The translations under genes were made by a program, and so were the position numbers. From the NCBI GenBank assembly GCA_900316355.1, contig ONCQ01000004.1:62001-126000 (forward strand): a stretch of DNA of 64,000 nucleotides, read 5' to 3'. The notes under the pieces are model-generated. The model was not told where the DNA came from. It saw only the letters and a list, made by a program, of their open reading frames with translations, and searched no databases. This DNA is from an uncultured Prevotellaceae bacterium (GTDB taxonomy: Bacteria; Bacteroidota; Bacteroidia; Bacteroidales; Bacteroidaceae). Shown one piece after another: positions 16,588 through 24,593 of this stretch; positions within the stretch are counted from its first letter, which is position 1; each line of letters starts with the position of its first letter.

Positions 16588-19116
16588 TTAGTGCTCTATG
16601 AGTTGGAGGCCGTTCTGCAGGATGCGTCGTTCGTGGCGCAGCGTTTCCTGCCAGATGGCGTGGGTGGGGACGTCGTACTGACTCCAGGCCGAGCCGGTGT
16701 AATAGACGAAGGGCTGGCCGGGGGCGTAGGTGGTCTGCAGGATGGCGTGGCCGATGCCGCCGGCGCGCTTCTCCTTCAACGGCACGAACTTCACCTCATT
16801 TTTCGTTTTTAATTTTTCATTTTTCATTGGAGGCAAGAAGATGCCGAGATAATGCTCGCCGTTCATGACATTGGGGTGGTCGAGAGCTTCGGCATAGGTG
16901 ACGAAGCCCTCATTCTTGTTGAGGACATAGCCGTTGGGGTTGCTGTCATGTACGACGATGCCGGTGCAGACGGGGGTGGGCTTGGTGATACCTTCATAGG
17001 TGACTTCCACACGGGCGAAATGGCTGCCGCAGTCTTGGGTGATGAGGCGGGTCTCGCGGATGGAGTCGGCGGACGAACCGCCGACAACGGTGGCGGGACG
17101 GGCGGGCATGGTTATGCGGACGGTGAAGCGGAGGGGGCCGTTATCGAGGATCTCGGCTTTCTCATAATATAAAGGATAGACGAGGGAACCGTCTTTGGCT
17201 ATCAAGGCGGGAGCACCGGCACCGAGCGTGGCACCGACGGTGTAGGCATCCATGCCGGCGCCGAAGTTGCGGTGGTAGGTGTAGCCGCGGTGGACTTCAT
17301 TCCATTCGCCGCCGCGTCCTGCTTTCTTCATCTGCTCGTGCACGCCGTAGGAAGTGAGTTCGTTGTGGTAGAGCTGATCCTGCATGGGGTGGGGCGTGTT
17401 CTTGACGAAGGTGTCGAAGCCGTAGGCGTTGTTCTTCATGTTCTTATGGGCACCAGGGCCGTAGAAGCGCCATGCGCAGCGGTCGTTCTCCCACACGAGG
17501 TCATCCCAGCGGTTGGGGTAGATGCGGCCGTTACAGGTGAGCTCGTAGTCCTGCGGCTGGCCCTTGATCATGGAGAGGGAGATGCTGCTCTCGGGACGCA
17601 CGCTGCAGAAGACGAGGACACGGCCGTCGTGGGTGATCTGATAGGGAAGCTCGTTGTTGTCGTTGTCCAGGATGATGAACTCGCGGGCAACAGCGCAGTT
17701 GGCTTTCTTCAGGTCCTCCATCTTAGCGACCTCGATGACCTGAGCGATGTTCTCCTTGGTGGGGTTCTTGACCTCGCTGAACCAGAAGCTCTCGTGGCCT
17801 CTGTCGATGGGGCGTGCGGCACGGGCACCGCCGGTGTAGCCTGCTGCACCGCCGTTAATGGGACCGGAGACGGTGGGGGTGCCGGGGGTGTGGTGATATA
17901 CTGAGTTGAGGGCGGGGAGTTGAGTGTTGAGGGGGGAGATGAGGGGATCGGCATTGATGTAGCGGACCATCTCGCAGGCGGCCAGGAGCCATGCGCCTGT
18001 GCCGAAGGGGGCTTGGGAATGGGCATCGACGGTCTTGGTGGGGTCGGGCTTCTCGCCGATGGGCTGCACGAAGCCGATGCTGCCGTCGGGCTGCAGGGCG
18101 GTCTCAGAGAGATATTTCCAAGCTTTTTGGATGACGGGGGCGTAGGTGGCCTTGTCGAGGTAGCCGTTGTTGACGCCCCAGAGCATACCATAGGTGAAGA
18201 AGGCGGTGCCGGAGGTCTCCGGACCGGGAGCATCGTCCTCACAGAGCATGGAACGGCTCCAGTAGCCACCGGGGCGCTGCACACGGGCTACACCCTCGGC
18301 GAGTTCGCGGAAGCGCTGCACGAAGATGGCGCGGTTTTTGTAGTCGTGGGGCATGTCGGCCAGCACCTTGGCGAGGCCGGCAAGAACCCAGCCGTCGCCG
18401 CGGGCCCAGAAGCTCTTGCCCTCGTTGCAGGCGGTCTTGACCTTCGGGTAGATGTACTTGGCATCGCGGTAGTAGAGCTGCTCGTCCTTGTCGTACATGA
18501 GGCTGTCGCTCCAAAGGAAGTTGTCGTAGAGCTTGTCCAAATACTTGATTTCACCGGTAAGTTTGTACATCTTCGTCATGACGGGCATCACCATGTAGAG
18601 GGCATCGGCCCACCACCAGAAATGGGTGTCGGTCATGGAGCACTCGTGGCTCATCACCTCGATGGCACGAGCTACCTTGTAGGGGGCGGGGACGAGGTTG
18701 TACATGTCGATATAGGTCTGGAAGCAGATCTGCCAGTCGCCGAAGAGGACGAAGTCGTGGCCTTCTCCGTAGGTCTTGTACTTCCAGTTGGCGCGGTCGT
18801 CGCTCTTGGCACCCTTCCACTCGTTGTGGCGGCACCACTTGTCGGTGTAGGCGTACCAGTCGGCGCGGCCCGTGAGGCGGTAAGCCTCCATGTTGCCGGT
18901 GTGGTAGGCGGCGTGGTCCCAGAAGGAGCGCACGTAGGGGGTGTTGTGTGCCTGCCAGTAGTTGTTGACCTTGATGATCTGGTCGAGGACTTTGCCGGAG
19001 CGCTGGGTGGCTTCAGTGAAAGGGCCGCCGTCGTAGGATAGTTCATCGGCGTGGAGTGGGAGGGGTTGCGACATAGTCGCAACAAACAGGACAAGAAGGG
19101 AGAGTAGGTTTTTCAT
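16588..19116 (-). CDS. GH105 unsaturated rhamnogalacturonyl hydrolase fused to DUF4861
   Basis: An 842-residue exported two-domain protein. After a signal peptide (ending LHA), residues 30-390 form an alpha/alpha barrel of the GH88/105 type, with HFWWWADALYMVMPVMTKMY and FWARGDGWVLAGLAKVL as core motifs; such enzymes cleave unsaturated uronic acid-rhamnose units left by pectate lyases. Residues about 430-840 match the DUF4861 pattern (ESFWFSEVKNP, GFDTFVKNTPHPMQDQLYHN). Two low-complexity patches look like captured repeats: ISPLNTQLPALNS at the domain junction and KNEKLKTKNE near the C terminus (see 16796-16828). It probably shares a transcript with the fucosidase. Confidence 0.88.
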   Translation of the reverse strand: MKNLLSLLVLFVATMSQPLPLHADELSYDGGPFTEATQRSGKVLDQIIKVNNYWQAHNTPYVRSFWDHAAYHTGNMEAYRLTGRADWYAYTDKWCRHNEWKGAKSDDRANWKYKTYGEGHDFVLFGDWQICFQTYIDMYNLVPAPYKVARAIEVMSHECSMTDTHFWWWADALYMVMPVMTKMYKLTGEIKYLDKLYDNFLWSDSLMYDKDEQLYYRDAKYIYPKVKTACNEGKSFWARGDGWVLAGLAKVLADMPHDYKNRAIFVQRFRELAEGVARVQRPGGYWSRSMLCEDDAPGPETSGTAFFTYGMLWGVNNGYLDKATYAPVIQKAWKYLSETALQPDGSIGFVQPIGEKPDPTKTVDAHSQAPFGTGAWLLAACEMVRYINADPLISPLNTQLPALNSVYHHTPGTPTVSGPINGGAAGYTGGARAARPIDRGHESFWFSEVKNPTKENIAQVIEVAKMEDLKKANCAVAREFIILDNDNNELPYQITHDGRVLVFCSVRPESSISLSMIKGQPQDYELTCNGRIYPNRWDDLVWENDRCAWRFYGPGAHKNMKNNAYGFDTFVKNTPHPMQDQLYHNELTSYGVHEQMKKAGRGGEWNEVHRGYTYHRNFGAGMDAYTVGATLGAGAPALIAKDGSLVYPLYYEKAEILDNGPLRFTVRITMPARPATVVGGSSADSIRETRLITQDCGSHFARVEVTYEGITKPTPVCTGIVVHDSNPNGYVLNKNEGFVTYAEALDHPNVMNGEHYLGIFLPPMKNEKLKTKNEVKFVPLKEKRAGGIGHAILQTTYAPGQPFVYYTGSAWSQYDVPTHAIWQETLRHERRILQNGLQLIEH
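16796..16828. repeat. AT-rich simple repeat inside the GH105-DUF4861 gene
   Basis: The plus strand shows repeated tttttc/atttttc units. Read in the gene (minus strand) they encode KNEKLKTKNE in frame. The same kind of sequence (cacttttcac, tttttcac units) fills the intergenic gap at 19134-19176, so this looks like an intergenic-type repeat that expanded or was copied inside the coding frame. Confidence 0.7.
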
Positions 19117-19133
19117 TGTGCTTATTTTTTATT

Positions 19134-19176
19134 ATTCACTTTTCACTTTTCATTTTTCACTTTTCACTTTTCATTC
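19134..19176. repeat. AT-rich cacttttca-type tandem repeat between nrnA and the GH105 gene
   Basis: About five imperfect copies of an 8-9 bp unit (cacttttca or catttttca). The repeat begins in the last codons of the nrnA-like gene, supplies its TGA stop, and fills the gap up to the next start at 19116. Confidence 0.75.
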
Positions 19177-20373
19177 TGCTTTCAGCAGCGTCATATATTT
19201 CTGCACCGCTTTCTTCGCGAGGGCGACGGCTTCGTCCATGGTACCCCAGAACTCGCCACCGGCAGCGTTCTTGTGCCCACCGCCGCCAAAGAACTCGGCA
19301 GCCATTTCGTTGCAAGGGAAGTCATCGACGGAGCGAAGGCTGACGCGGATGCAGGGGTGCTCGGTGTCTTCGCGTAGGAAGATGGAGAGCTTCATGCCCA
19401 GAATCTGCAGCGGCAGGTTCACGAAGCCTTCGGTGTCGCCGTTGAGGGCGCCGAAGCGGCGGCGCTCGGCATTGGTGAAGGTCATGATGGAGGTGTGCGC
19501 CTTCTTCCATACATCGAGCTTCACATAGAGCAGGTAACCCATGAGTTTCATGCGGTTGGGGCTGTAGGTGAAGAAGATATTGCGGTAGATCTTGTCCTTG
19601 TCGATGCCGCAGGAGAGGAGGATGCTGATGAGCTCATAGATCTCCGGGCGGTTGCTGGCGTAGGTGAAAGCACCGGTGTCGGTCATCATGCCGGTGTAGA
19701 TGGAGGTGGCTTCAGACCCCTCTAAATCTCCCCGTAAGGGGAGACTTTTGTTTCCACTTGTCACCTCTGTACACTGTTTACTCCCCTCCCTCACGGGAGG
19801 GGTTAGGGGGTGGGTCTCAAGCATCACCCGCAACAGCACTTCGCAAGTGGAAGACAACTCGGGGTGGGAGATGACGAGGTCGGCGATGTCCGGTTCAGGA
19901 TTGAGATGGTGGTCAATCATGATGCGGGGTGTGGGGTGGTCGCGGACGACATCGCCGAGGGTGGCCATGCGCTTGAGCTCGCCGTGGTCGCACATGATGA
20001 CGAGGTCGGCAGCTTCCACGACGGGGCGCACCTCCTCTTCGTGACCTTCATAAATAAGGATTTCATTCGCACCTGGAATCCACTTGAGGAAATCGGGGAA
20101 GATGTTAGGTGCCACGATATGGATGTCGGCTTCGGGGTAGTGGCGATGGAGCCATGAGGCCAGCGCCGTCGTGGAGCCAATGGCATCGCCGTCGGGGCCA
20201 CGGTGGCAGGTGATGACGATGTGGCGGGCAGCGGCGAGGAGCTGGTGCCAAAGGGAGATTTGCTCTGGGGTAAGGAAAACCTCACCCCCCAGCCCCCTCT
20301 CCAAGGGGCGAGGGGGAGTGGATACTGTAGAATTTGAGGAAGAGTTGTTTGAGATAGTATGTTGGGATTCCAT
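19171..20373 (-). CDS. nrnA: DHH/DHHA1 phosphoesterase, NrnA-like, with in-frame REPIN
   Basis: A 400-residue cytosolic phosphoesterase of the bifunctional oligoribonuclease/PAP phosphatase type, which degrades very short RNAs and dephosphorylates pAp. Motifs: CHRGPDGDAIGSTTAL, VIMCDHGELKRM, the DHH motif in RIMIDHHLNPEPDIAD, IYTGMMTDTGAFTY, and the DHHA1 glycine-rich GGGGHKNAAGGEF near the C terminus. It is about 50 residues longer than usual. The extra length is two segments that read as REP sequence: TPPRPLERGLGGEVF near the N terminus and about 34 residues between LET and ATSIYTGMM. Whether the insertions are tolerated cannot be seen, but the frame stays open and every motif remains. A -7 box (TACTTTTG, minus strand) lies at 20387-20394. 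Confidence 0.88.
   Translation of the reverse strand: MESQHTISNNSSSNSTVSTPPRPLERGLGGEVFLTPEQISLWHQLLAAARHIVITCHRGPDGDAIGSTTALASWLHRHYPEADIHIVAPNIFPDFLKWIPGANEILIYEGHEEEVRPVVEAADLVIMCDHGELKRMATLGDVVRDHPTPRIMIDHHLNPEPDIADLVISHPELSSTCEVLLRVMLETHPLTPPVREGSKQCTEVTSGNKSLPLRGDLEGSEATSIYTGMMTDTGAFTYASNRPEIYELISILLSCGIDKDKIYRNIFFTYSPNRMKLMGYLLYVKLDVWKKAHTSIMTFTNAERRRFGALNGDTEGFVNLPLQILGMKLSIFLREDTEHPCIRVSLRSVDDFPCNEMAAEFFGGGGHKNAAGGEFWGTMDEAVALAKKAVQKYMTLLKAE
19715..19818. repeat. REPIN-like inverted REP doublet A, in frame inside nrnA
   Basis: The left REP (19715-19745) has an outward tail and the hairpin tctcccc-gtaa-ggggaga. The right REP (19782-19818) has the hairpin cccctccc-tcac-gggagggg and an outward tail ending ggggtgggtct. 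About 36 bp lie between. The whole unit is read through by the nrnA frame, giving peptides such as PLTPPVREG and SLPLRGDLEG. Confidence 0.85.
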
Positions 20374-20439
20374 ATATAAAAAATTGCAAAAGTATATATG
20401 CCCCCTCGCCCCTTGGAGAGGGGGTTAGGGGGTGAGGTT
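20279..20439. repeat. REPIN-like inverted REP doublet B over the nrnA start and peptidase stop
   Basis: The REPs at 20279-20321 and 20401-20439 are near-perfect inverted copies sharing the core ccaaggggcgaggggg. The 79-bp space between them holds the nrnA start codon and its -7 box. The left copy encodes part of the NrnA N terminus; the right copy encodes the last residues (NLTP) and the stop codon of the DPP IV-type peptidase. Confidence 0.85.
20387..20394 (-). promoter_or_regulatory. Putative -7 box of nrnA
   Basis: On the minus strand the sequence reads TACTTTTG, a match to TAnnTTTG, 13 bp upstream of the ATG at 20373. It lies inside the spacer of REP doublet B. No clear -33 element is visible because the upstream region is REP sequence. 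Confidence 0.5.
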
Positions 20440-22842
20440 TTTCCATGCGGGAGGCTCTACGCCGAGGAGGTGCTTGACGAAGAAGTCGAAGCGCTTATGT
20501 TCGCCATAGGCTTCGCCGACGGTGTGGCGGGCGCCGGGAACGACAACGAGCTCGAAGGGTTTGTTGGCCTTGATGAGGGCGTTGGCCACCTGCATGGTGC
20601 TGGCAGGATCGACATTGTCATCCAGCTCGCCCACGACGAGCATCAGGGGACGCTCAAGGCGATAGGCGTTCTCGACATTGGAGCACTCGACATACGAGGA
20701 ATCTACGGGGTAGCCCATCCACTGCTCGTTCCACCATATCTTATCCATGCGATTATCGTGGCAGCCACAGGCGCTGTAGGCAGCCTTGTAGAAGTCGCCA
20801 TGGAAGAGGACGGCAGCGGTGCTCTCCTGGCCACCGGCAGAGCAGCCGTAGATGCCTACGCGGTCGATGTCCATGTAGGGATACTTCGCGGCTGCGGCCT
20901 TGATCCATGCGATGCGGTCGGGGAAGCCGGCGTCCTTGAGGTTCTTGTAGCAGACTTCCTCGAATTTCTTGCCACGGTTGCTGGTGCCCATGGCATCAAG
21001 CTGCACCACGATGAAACCGAGCTCGGCGAGCGCGGTGGTGTAGTAGTAGGAGGGCTGGAAGGACTTGGGCGTGTAGCTGTCGCCGGGGCCTGCGTAGATG
21101 TATTCGATGATGGGATACTTACGCGTGGGGGCGAAGTTTGAGGGACGCTGGATAATGCCCCACATGGGAGTGACGCCGTCGCGGCCGGGGGCCACGAAGA
21201 CCTCGGGAGCAGTCCAGCCGGCGGCGAGGAGGGGAGTTATGTCGGCGGTGGCGAGGATAGACCCACCCCCAACTCCTCTCCCGTGGGTGAGGGGAGTTGC
21301 GTTATGTTTGGTATCTCCCTTGGGTGCATTGAAGCCCCCCTCGCCCACGGGAGAGGGGTCGGGGGTGAGGCTTCTCACCACGGTGACGGGTGCCGTATCG
21401 ACGGTGGAGTAGGTGTCGATGAGGGCGGTGTAGTCGGCATTGAAGCGGGCGCTGTGGTTGGCGGGCTCGGGAGTGAGGTCCACGAGGTTCTTGCCATCGA
21501 GGCCGATGCGGTAGTAGTGGATGTGGTAGGGGTCCTCGTCCTTGTTGCGGCCGTTGGCGGTGAAGAAGATGACGCCCTGCTCCTCGTCAACGTGGAGGAC
21601 TTTGCGGACACACCAGGGGCCCGAGGTGAGGACTCTCCCCCTGCCCTCCCTATGAGGGAGGGAGTGGTCACCTTTGCTAGTAGAGGTTAACTGTTTTCGA
21701 TGGATTCTGCTCCCTCCCTTATAGGGAGGGCGGGGGGAGAGTCCGGTTTCGAAGATGTAGAGATGCGGATAGCCGTCCCGCTCGGAGAGCCAGAGGATGA
21801 GGCTGTCGCCGTAGAGGTCGCGGCGGAAATAATTGGAGTAGCGGACATATTTCTCCTCGCGCTCTTCGATGAGGACGCGGAGGGGGACTGTCTCGGTGGC
21901 AAAACCGCCGAGCGCACTCGAGGAGGGGGTGGGCTTGCTGGCGGAAGCTGGCTTGCTGGGGGGAGAGGGGATGGGCATCTCGTAGATGCGGTAGAGCTTG
22001 TGGCCGCGTTGGTTGTATTCGAAGCGGATGGCGCGGGAGTCCTTGCGCCAGGAGGGGCCGTTGAGGCTATACTGGTTGGCGATGAGCTCGGGGGAGGGGG
22101 TGACGGCCCTGCCTGTGGCGACCTCGAAGATGTAAGGGGTCTTCTGCGCCAGCTCGTCGCCGGGCTTGGCATACTCCTGTTTGTGGAGAATGGGCTGGAG
22201 CTGGTCGGCGGGCGAGGATTCCACGTAATGGACGTAGCGCTTCTCCACGGGGCGGATGCGGTTGACGGCTACGTAGCGGCTGTCAGGACTCCATTGGATA
22301 TAGCTGCTGAAATAGTGCGAGAGGGTGCCTTCAGTGCTGAGGGCACGCGCTTGGCTGCCGTCGGGCTTGGCGACATAGACGTTGTCGTTGCGGATGAAGG
22401 CCACGAGAGAGGAGTCGGGGGAGAGGACGGGGTCGCCGCCGCGCTCGTCATCGGTCTCCATCCAGTGGCGCTGCTGGCGGCGCTTGGAGGGGTTGGCGAT
22501 GAAGCGGACGGGGGAGGCTTGGTCGCGTCGGCCAAACCGACGCGCGCTCTCGTGAGAGCGGGGCTCCTCGATGGGGCGGGTGGCTGTGGTGTCGGCGAGG
22601 GTGATGGTGCCGTCGGTGTTGATTTGGCCGAAATGCCAGGCACCGCGGGCGCCATCGGTGAGGTGGTATTGGAAGCGGCCATCGGAGAGCCAGCGGGCAT
22701 CATCGACGTGGTTCAGCACCTTTGACCAGGTGAAAGTACGCTGCAGGGAGTAGGCGCGGTTGTAGTCGTCCACAGTGCCCTGAGCGGACAGGGAAATGAT
22801 AAATGATAAATGATAAATAATAAATGATAAATATCGCTTCAT
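20425..22842 (-). CDS. DPP IV-type prolyl oligopeptidase (S9) with two in-frame REPINs
   Basis: An 805-residue exported serine peptidase expected to release dipeptides from peptides with proline at position 2. A beta-propeller domain (about 60-560, with DDERGGDPVLSPDSSLVAFI) precedes the alpha/beta hydrolase domain. S668 lies in GIYGCSAGGQES, the Asp in VVGELDDNVDPAST and the His in VPGARHTVGEAYGEH. Family members are usually about 730-740 residues; the excess matches two REP-derived segments of 35-40 residues in the propeller, plus REP-derived NLTP at the end. The ATG at 22842 is preferred to the GTG at 22848. The signal peptide hydrophobic core (YLSFIIYHLSFIIS) is encoded by a TTTATCA-type simple repeat. 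Confidence 0.9.
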   Translation of the reverse strand: MKRYLSFIIYHLSFIISLSAQGTVDDYNRAYSLQRTFTWSKVLNHVDDARWLSDGRFQYHLTDGARGAWHFGQINTDGTITLADTTATRPIEEPRSHESARRFGRRDQASPVRFIANPSKRRQQRHWMETDDERGGDPVLSPDSSLVAFIRNDNVYVAKPDGSQARALSTEGTLSHYFSSYIQWSPDSRYVAVNRIRPVEKRYVHYVESSPADQLQPILHKQEYAKPGDELAQKTPYIFEVATGRAVTPSPELIANQYSLNGPSWRKDSRAIRFEYNQRGHKLYRIYEMPIPSPPSKPASASKPTPSSSALGGFATETVPLRVLIEEREEKYVRYSNYFRRDLYGDSLILWLSERDGYPHLYIFETGLSPRPPYKGGSRIHRKQLTSTSKGDHSLPHREGRGRVLTSGPWCVRKVLHVDEEQGVIFFTANGRNKDEDPYHIHYYRIGLDGKNLVDLTPEPANHSARFNADYTALIDTYSTVDTAPVTVVRSLTPDPSPVGEGGFNAPKGDTKHNATPLTHGRGVGGGSILATADITPLLAAGWTAPEVFVAPGRDGVTPMWGIIQRPSNFAPTRKYPIIEYIYAGPGDSYTPKSFQPSYYYTTALAELGFIVVQLDAMGTSNRGKKFEEVCYKNLKDAGFPDRIAWIKAAAAKYPYMDIDRVGIYGCSAGGQESTAAVLFHGDFYKAAYSACGCHDNRMDKIWWNEQWMGYPVDSSYVECSNVENAYRLERPLMLVVGELDDNVDPASTMQVANALIKANKPFELVVVPGARHTVGEAYGEHKRFDFFVKHLLGVEPPAWKNLTP
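21259..21374. repeat. REPIN-like inverted REP doublet C, in frame inside the peptidase gene
   Basis: REPs at 21259-21297 and 21333-21374 face each other with tails outward (acccaccccc on the left, ggggtgagg on the right) and hairpins inward. The gene reads through both, producing SLTPDPSPVGEGG and TPLTHGRGVGGGS. Confidence 0.85.
21630..21746. repeat. REPIN-like inverted REP doublet D, in frame inside the peptidase gene
   Basis: REPs at 21630-21667 (ccctccc-tatg-agggagg) and 21708-21746 (cctccct-tat-agggagg). Their tails ctctcccc and ggggagag point outward. Read in the gene they give LSPRPPYKGGS and [12 protein letters not shown], a segment with no counterpart in the normal beta-propeller. 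Confidence 0.85.
22793..22842. repeat. AT-rich atgataaat-type repeat encoding a signal peptide
   Basis: Repeats of atgataaat/aataaat on the plus strand. On the minus strand they are the first 18 codons of the DPP IV-type gene and code for the hydrophobic core of its signal peptide. Confidence 0.75.
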
Positions 22843-22844
22843 TG

Positions 22845-24593
22845 TCACTTCGGAGCTTGGGGTGAGGCCGCAGTGTGGCCGTCGATGGTTCTGTCGGAGA
22901 TGCGGAGCTGTGCAGGGGTGGCATCGTTCTTGATGACCTTGGCGAACTCCTGGGGGGTGATGGTGACGGGGCCTGAGAGGAATTCGGGAATATTATAGCT
23001 GCGCATGAACTGGCGGTGGTACTGCGGGTTGTCCTGCGGCAGCTCAAAGGGGCGCGAGAAATGGCCCTTGCCGTCGTGGTGGGCGATGAATGGGCGTGTG
23101 AAGTTTCCATCATCACGACGCGAGGAGAAGATGACCCAGGCACCGTTGCTGGACCAGCAGTGCCAGCTCTCCACATCGGGGGAGTTCAGTTCGTCGATGC
23201 GACGAATCTGTGCGGGCAGGGGGTGCAAGGCGCCCTGTGCTTCGTTGAGGCTGTCGATGGCGGCATCGCGTTCGATGTTGTTGGCGAGGCGGGCCAGGAT
23301 GTCAGCGGGCAGATTGTTCTCGTTGTAGCGCGTGACGGGCGTGGGCTCCAGGGGCTCTGTTTGTGTGAGGTCCATCAGGAAGAGGTCGGCATCGTTGTGC
23401 CAGATGTGGAAGACGCCAAACTGCCCTTCGGTGAACATCAGCCAGCGGCCGTCGGGTGAGACGCGCGGTAGCGTGACGCTGCGGTTGCGGGCCACGGCAT
23501 CATAGATGAGCTGGCGCGGTCCAAAGGTGCGGGTCTGCTCATCGAACGGCTTGCGGTAGAGGTTGTACTGCACCTCTTTGTAGTTCTTGATGAGCTCGAA
23601 GTCCATCTGCACGGTGTCGCGCTTTTCCCAATGGGCGCTGACATAGTAGAGATACTTGCCGTCGGGGCTCCAGAAGGGGAAGCAGTCGAGGTCGGTGGTG
23701 TCACGTGTGATGGGCGTCACGGTGTTGGCTTCGAGGTCGTAAAAGATGAGATTCGACTTGGTGTCCTGCACCTCGATTTTCTGTACGTCGCGTGTGTGGA
23801 AACTCTGGCCGGTGTTGTTGGTGGAATAGACAATCCAGGGCTTTGTGGGATGCCACGTGGGATAGACGCCGGCGGAGATGGTGCTATCGGTCTTGAGGTT
23901 GAGCTTACGGACCTTGCCGTCGTAGGCTATGACGGTGCCGCCGAGGTGCTGGCGCACGTGGAACTGGATGCGGTTGGGGTTGTACCACTGGGCGTGGTGG
24001 CAGTTGATGCACTGCCCGTCCTTCTCATCGCTGTTGATCATATTGCCGTAGATGAGGCGCTCGTCGAAGTTCTCCAGACAGCGTTGGTTGAGGGTGAGGT
24101 CTTCGTATGTGACGTAGGAGGGCGAGATGAGGCGGTAGGAGATGTAGGGGTCGATGCTGTCTGCCGAGACCGTGATGGCGAACGGCTTCTGGCGTTGCCA
24201 TTGACCGTTGTCCTTGATGAAGACCTCGATGCTGATGGTGCCGTCGGCAGCGAGGGCGCACTCCACCATCTGATGCCAGCGCTTCAGCCCCGGCCGCACA
24301 TCCTCGCCACCAAGCGTCCATTCCTCGCCGCCGGCTGTGAAACGGGTGACGAAGTCAGTGGCTTCGGTACCGTGGTCGATGTGGAAGTGGAGCGGCGCGA
24401 TGTTCACGGGCACGGTGACGCCGATGTAATCGGGGTAAATGGTAGGGAGGGTGTTGACCTCGACGAACGTCGAGGGCACATCGGTGGTGCAGGCGGTGAA
24501 CAGAAAGACCCACCCCCAGACCCCTCCCGTGAGGGAGGGGAGAAGCTGGCGCGAAGTTAAATGATGATATACTGAAGAAAGAAGATGATTCAT
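22845..24593 (-). CDS. PD40 beta-propeller lipoprotein with CXXCH haem motif
   Basis: A 582-residue exported protein. A carbohydrate- or protein-binding beta domain at the N terminus is followed by a CINCHH motif (C195, C198, H199), the signature for covalent haem c attachment. TolB/PD40-type propeller repeats follow (CFPFWSPDGKYLYYVS, RVSPDGRWLMFTE, WHCWSSNGAWVIFSS). Exact role unknown; it is not a classical TolB because of the haem motif. The start at 24593 gives a signal ending in LFTAC, a plausible lipobox, but much of the preceding hydrophobic segment (LLPSLTGGVWGWV) is encoded by a REP. Its stop is 2 bp from the peptidase start and it follows the DUF6057-like gene by 52 bp. Confidence 0.8.
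   Translation of the reverse strand: MNHLLSSVYHHLTSRQLLPSLTGGVWGWVFLFTACTTDVPSTFVEVNTLPTIYPDYIGVTVPVNIAPLHFHIDHGTEATDFVTRFTAGGEEWTLGGEDVRPGLKRWHQMVECALAADGTISIEVFIKDNGQWQRQKPFAITVSADSIDPYISYRLISPSYVTYEDLTLNQRCLENFDERLIYGNMINSDEKDGQCINCHHAQWYNPNRIQFHVRQHLGGTVIAYDGKVRKLNLKTDSTISAGVYPTWHPTKPWIVYSTNNTGQSFHTRDVQKIEVQDTKSNLIFYDLEANTVTPITRDTTDLDCFPFWSPDGKYLYYVSAHWEKRDTVQMDFELIKNYKEVQYNLYRKPFDEQTRTFGPRQLIYDAVARNRSVTLPRVSPDGRWLMFTEGQFGVFHIWHNDADLFLMDLTQTEPLEPTPVTRYNENNLPADILARLANNIERDAAIDSLNEAQGALHPLPAQIRRIDELNSPDVESWHCWSSNGAWVIFSSRRDDGNFTRPFIAHHDGKGHFSRPFELPQDNPQYHRQFMRSYNIPEFLSGPVTITPQEFAKVIKNDATPAQLRISDRTIDGHTAASPQAPK

Noticed and set aside
17920-19041. 373-codon plus-strand frame opposite GH105
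   Set aside because: Gly/Val/Glu-rich shadow of the GH105 gene without motifs or its own promoter.
19171-20373. Considered nrnA a pseudogene because of its odd insertions
   Set aside because: The frame is uninterrupted and every DHH/DHHA1 motif is intact.
20279-21746. Considered REP doublets as insertion sequences with terminal inverted repeats
   Set aside because: The DNA between the REPs is short and codes for no transposase; the arrangement fits non-autonomous REPINs instead.
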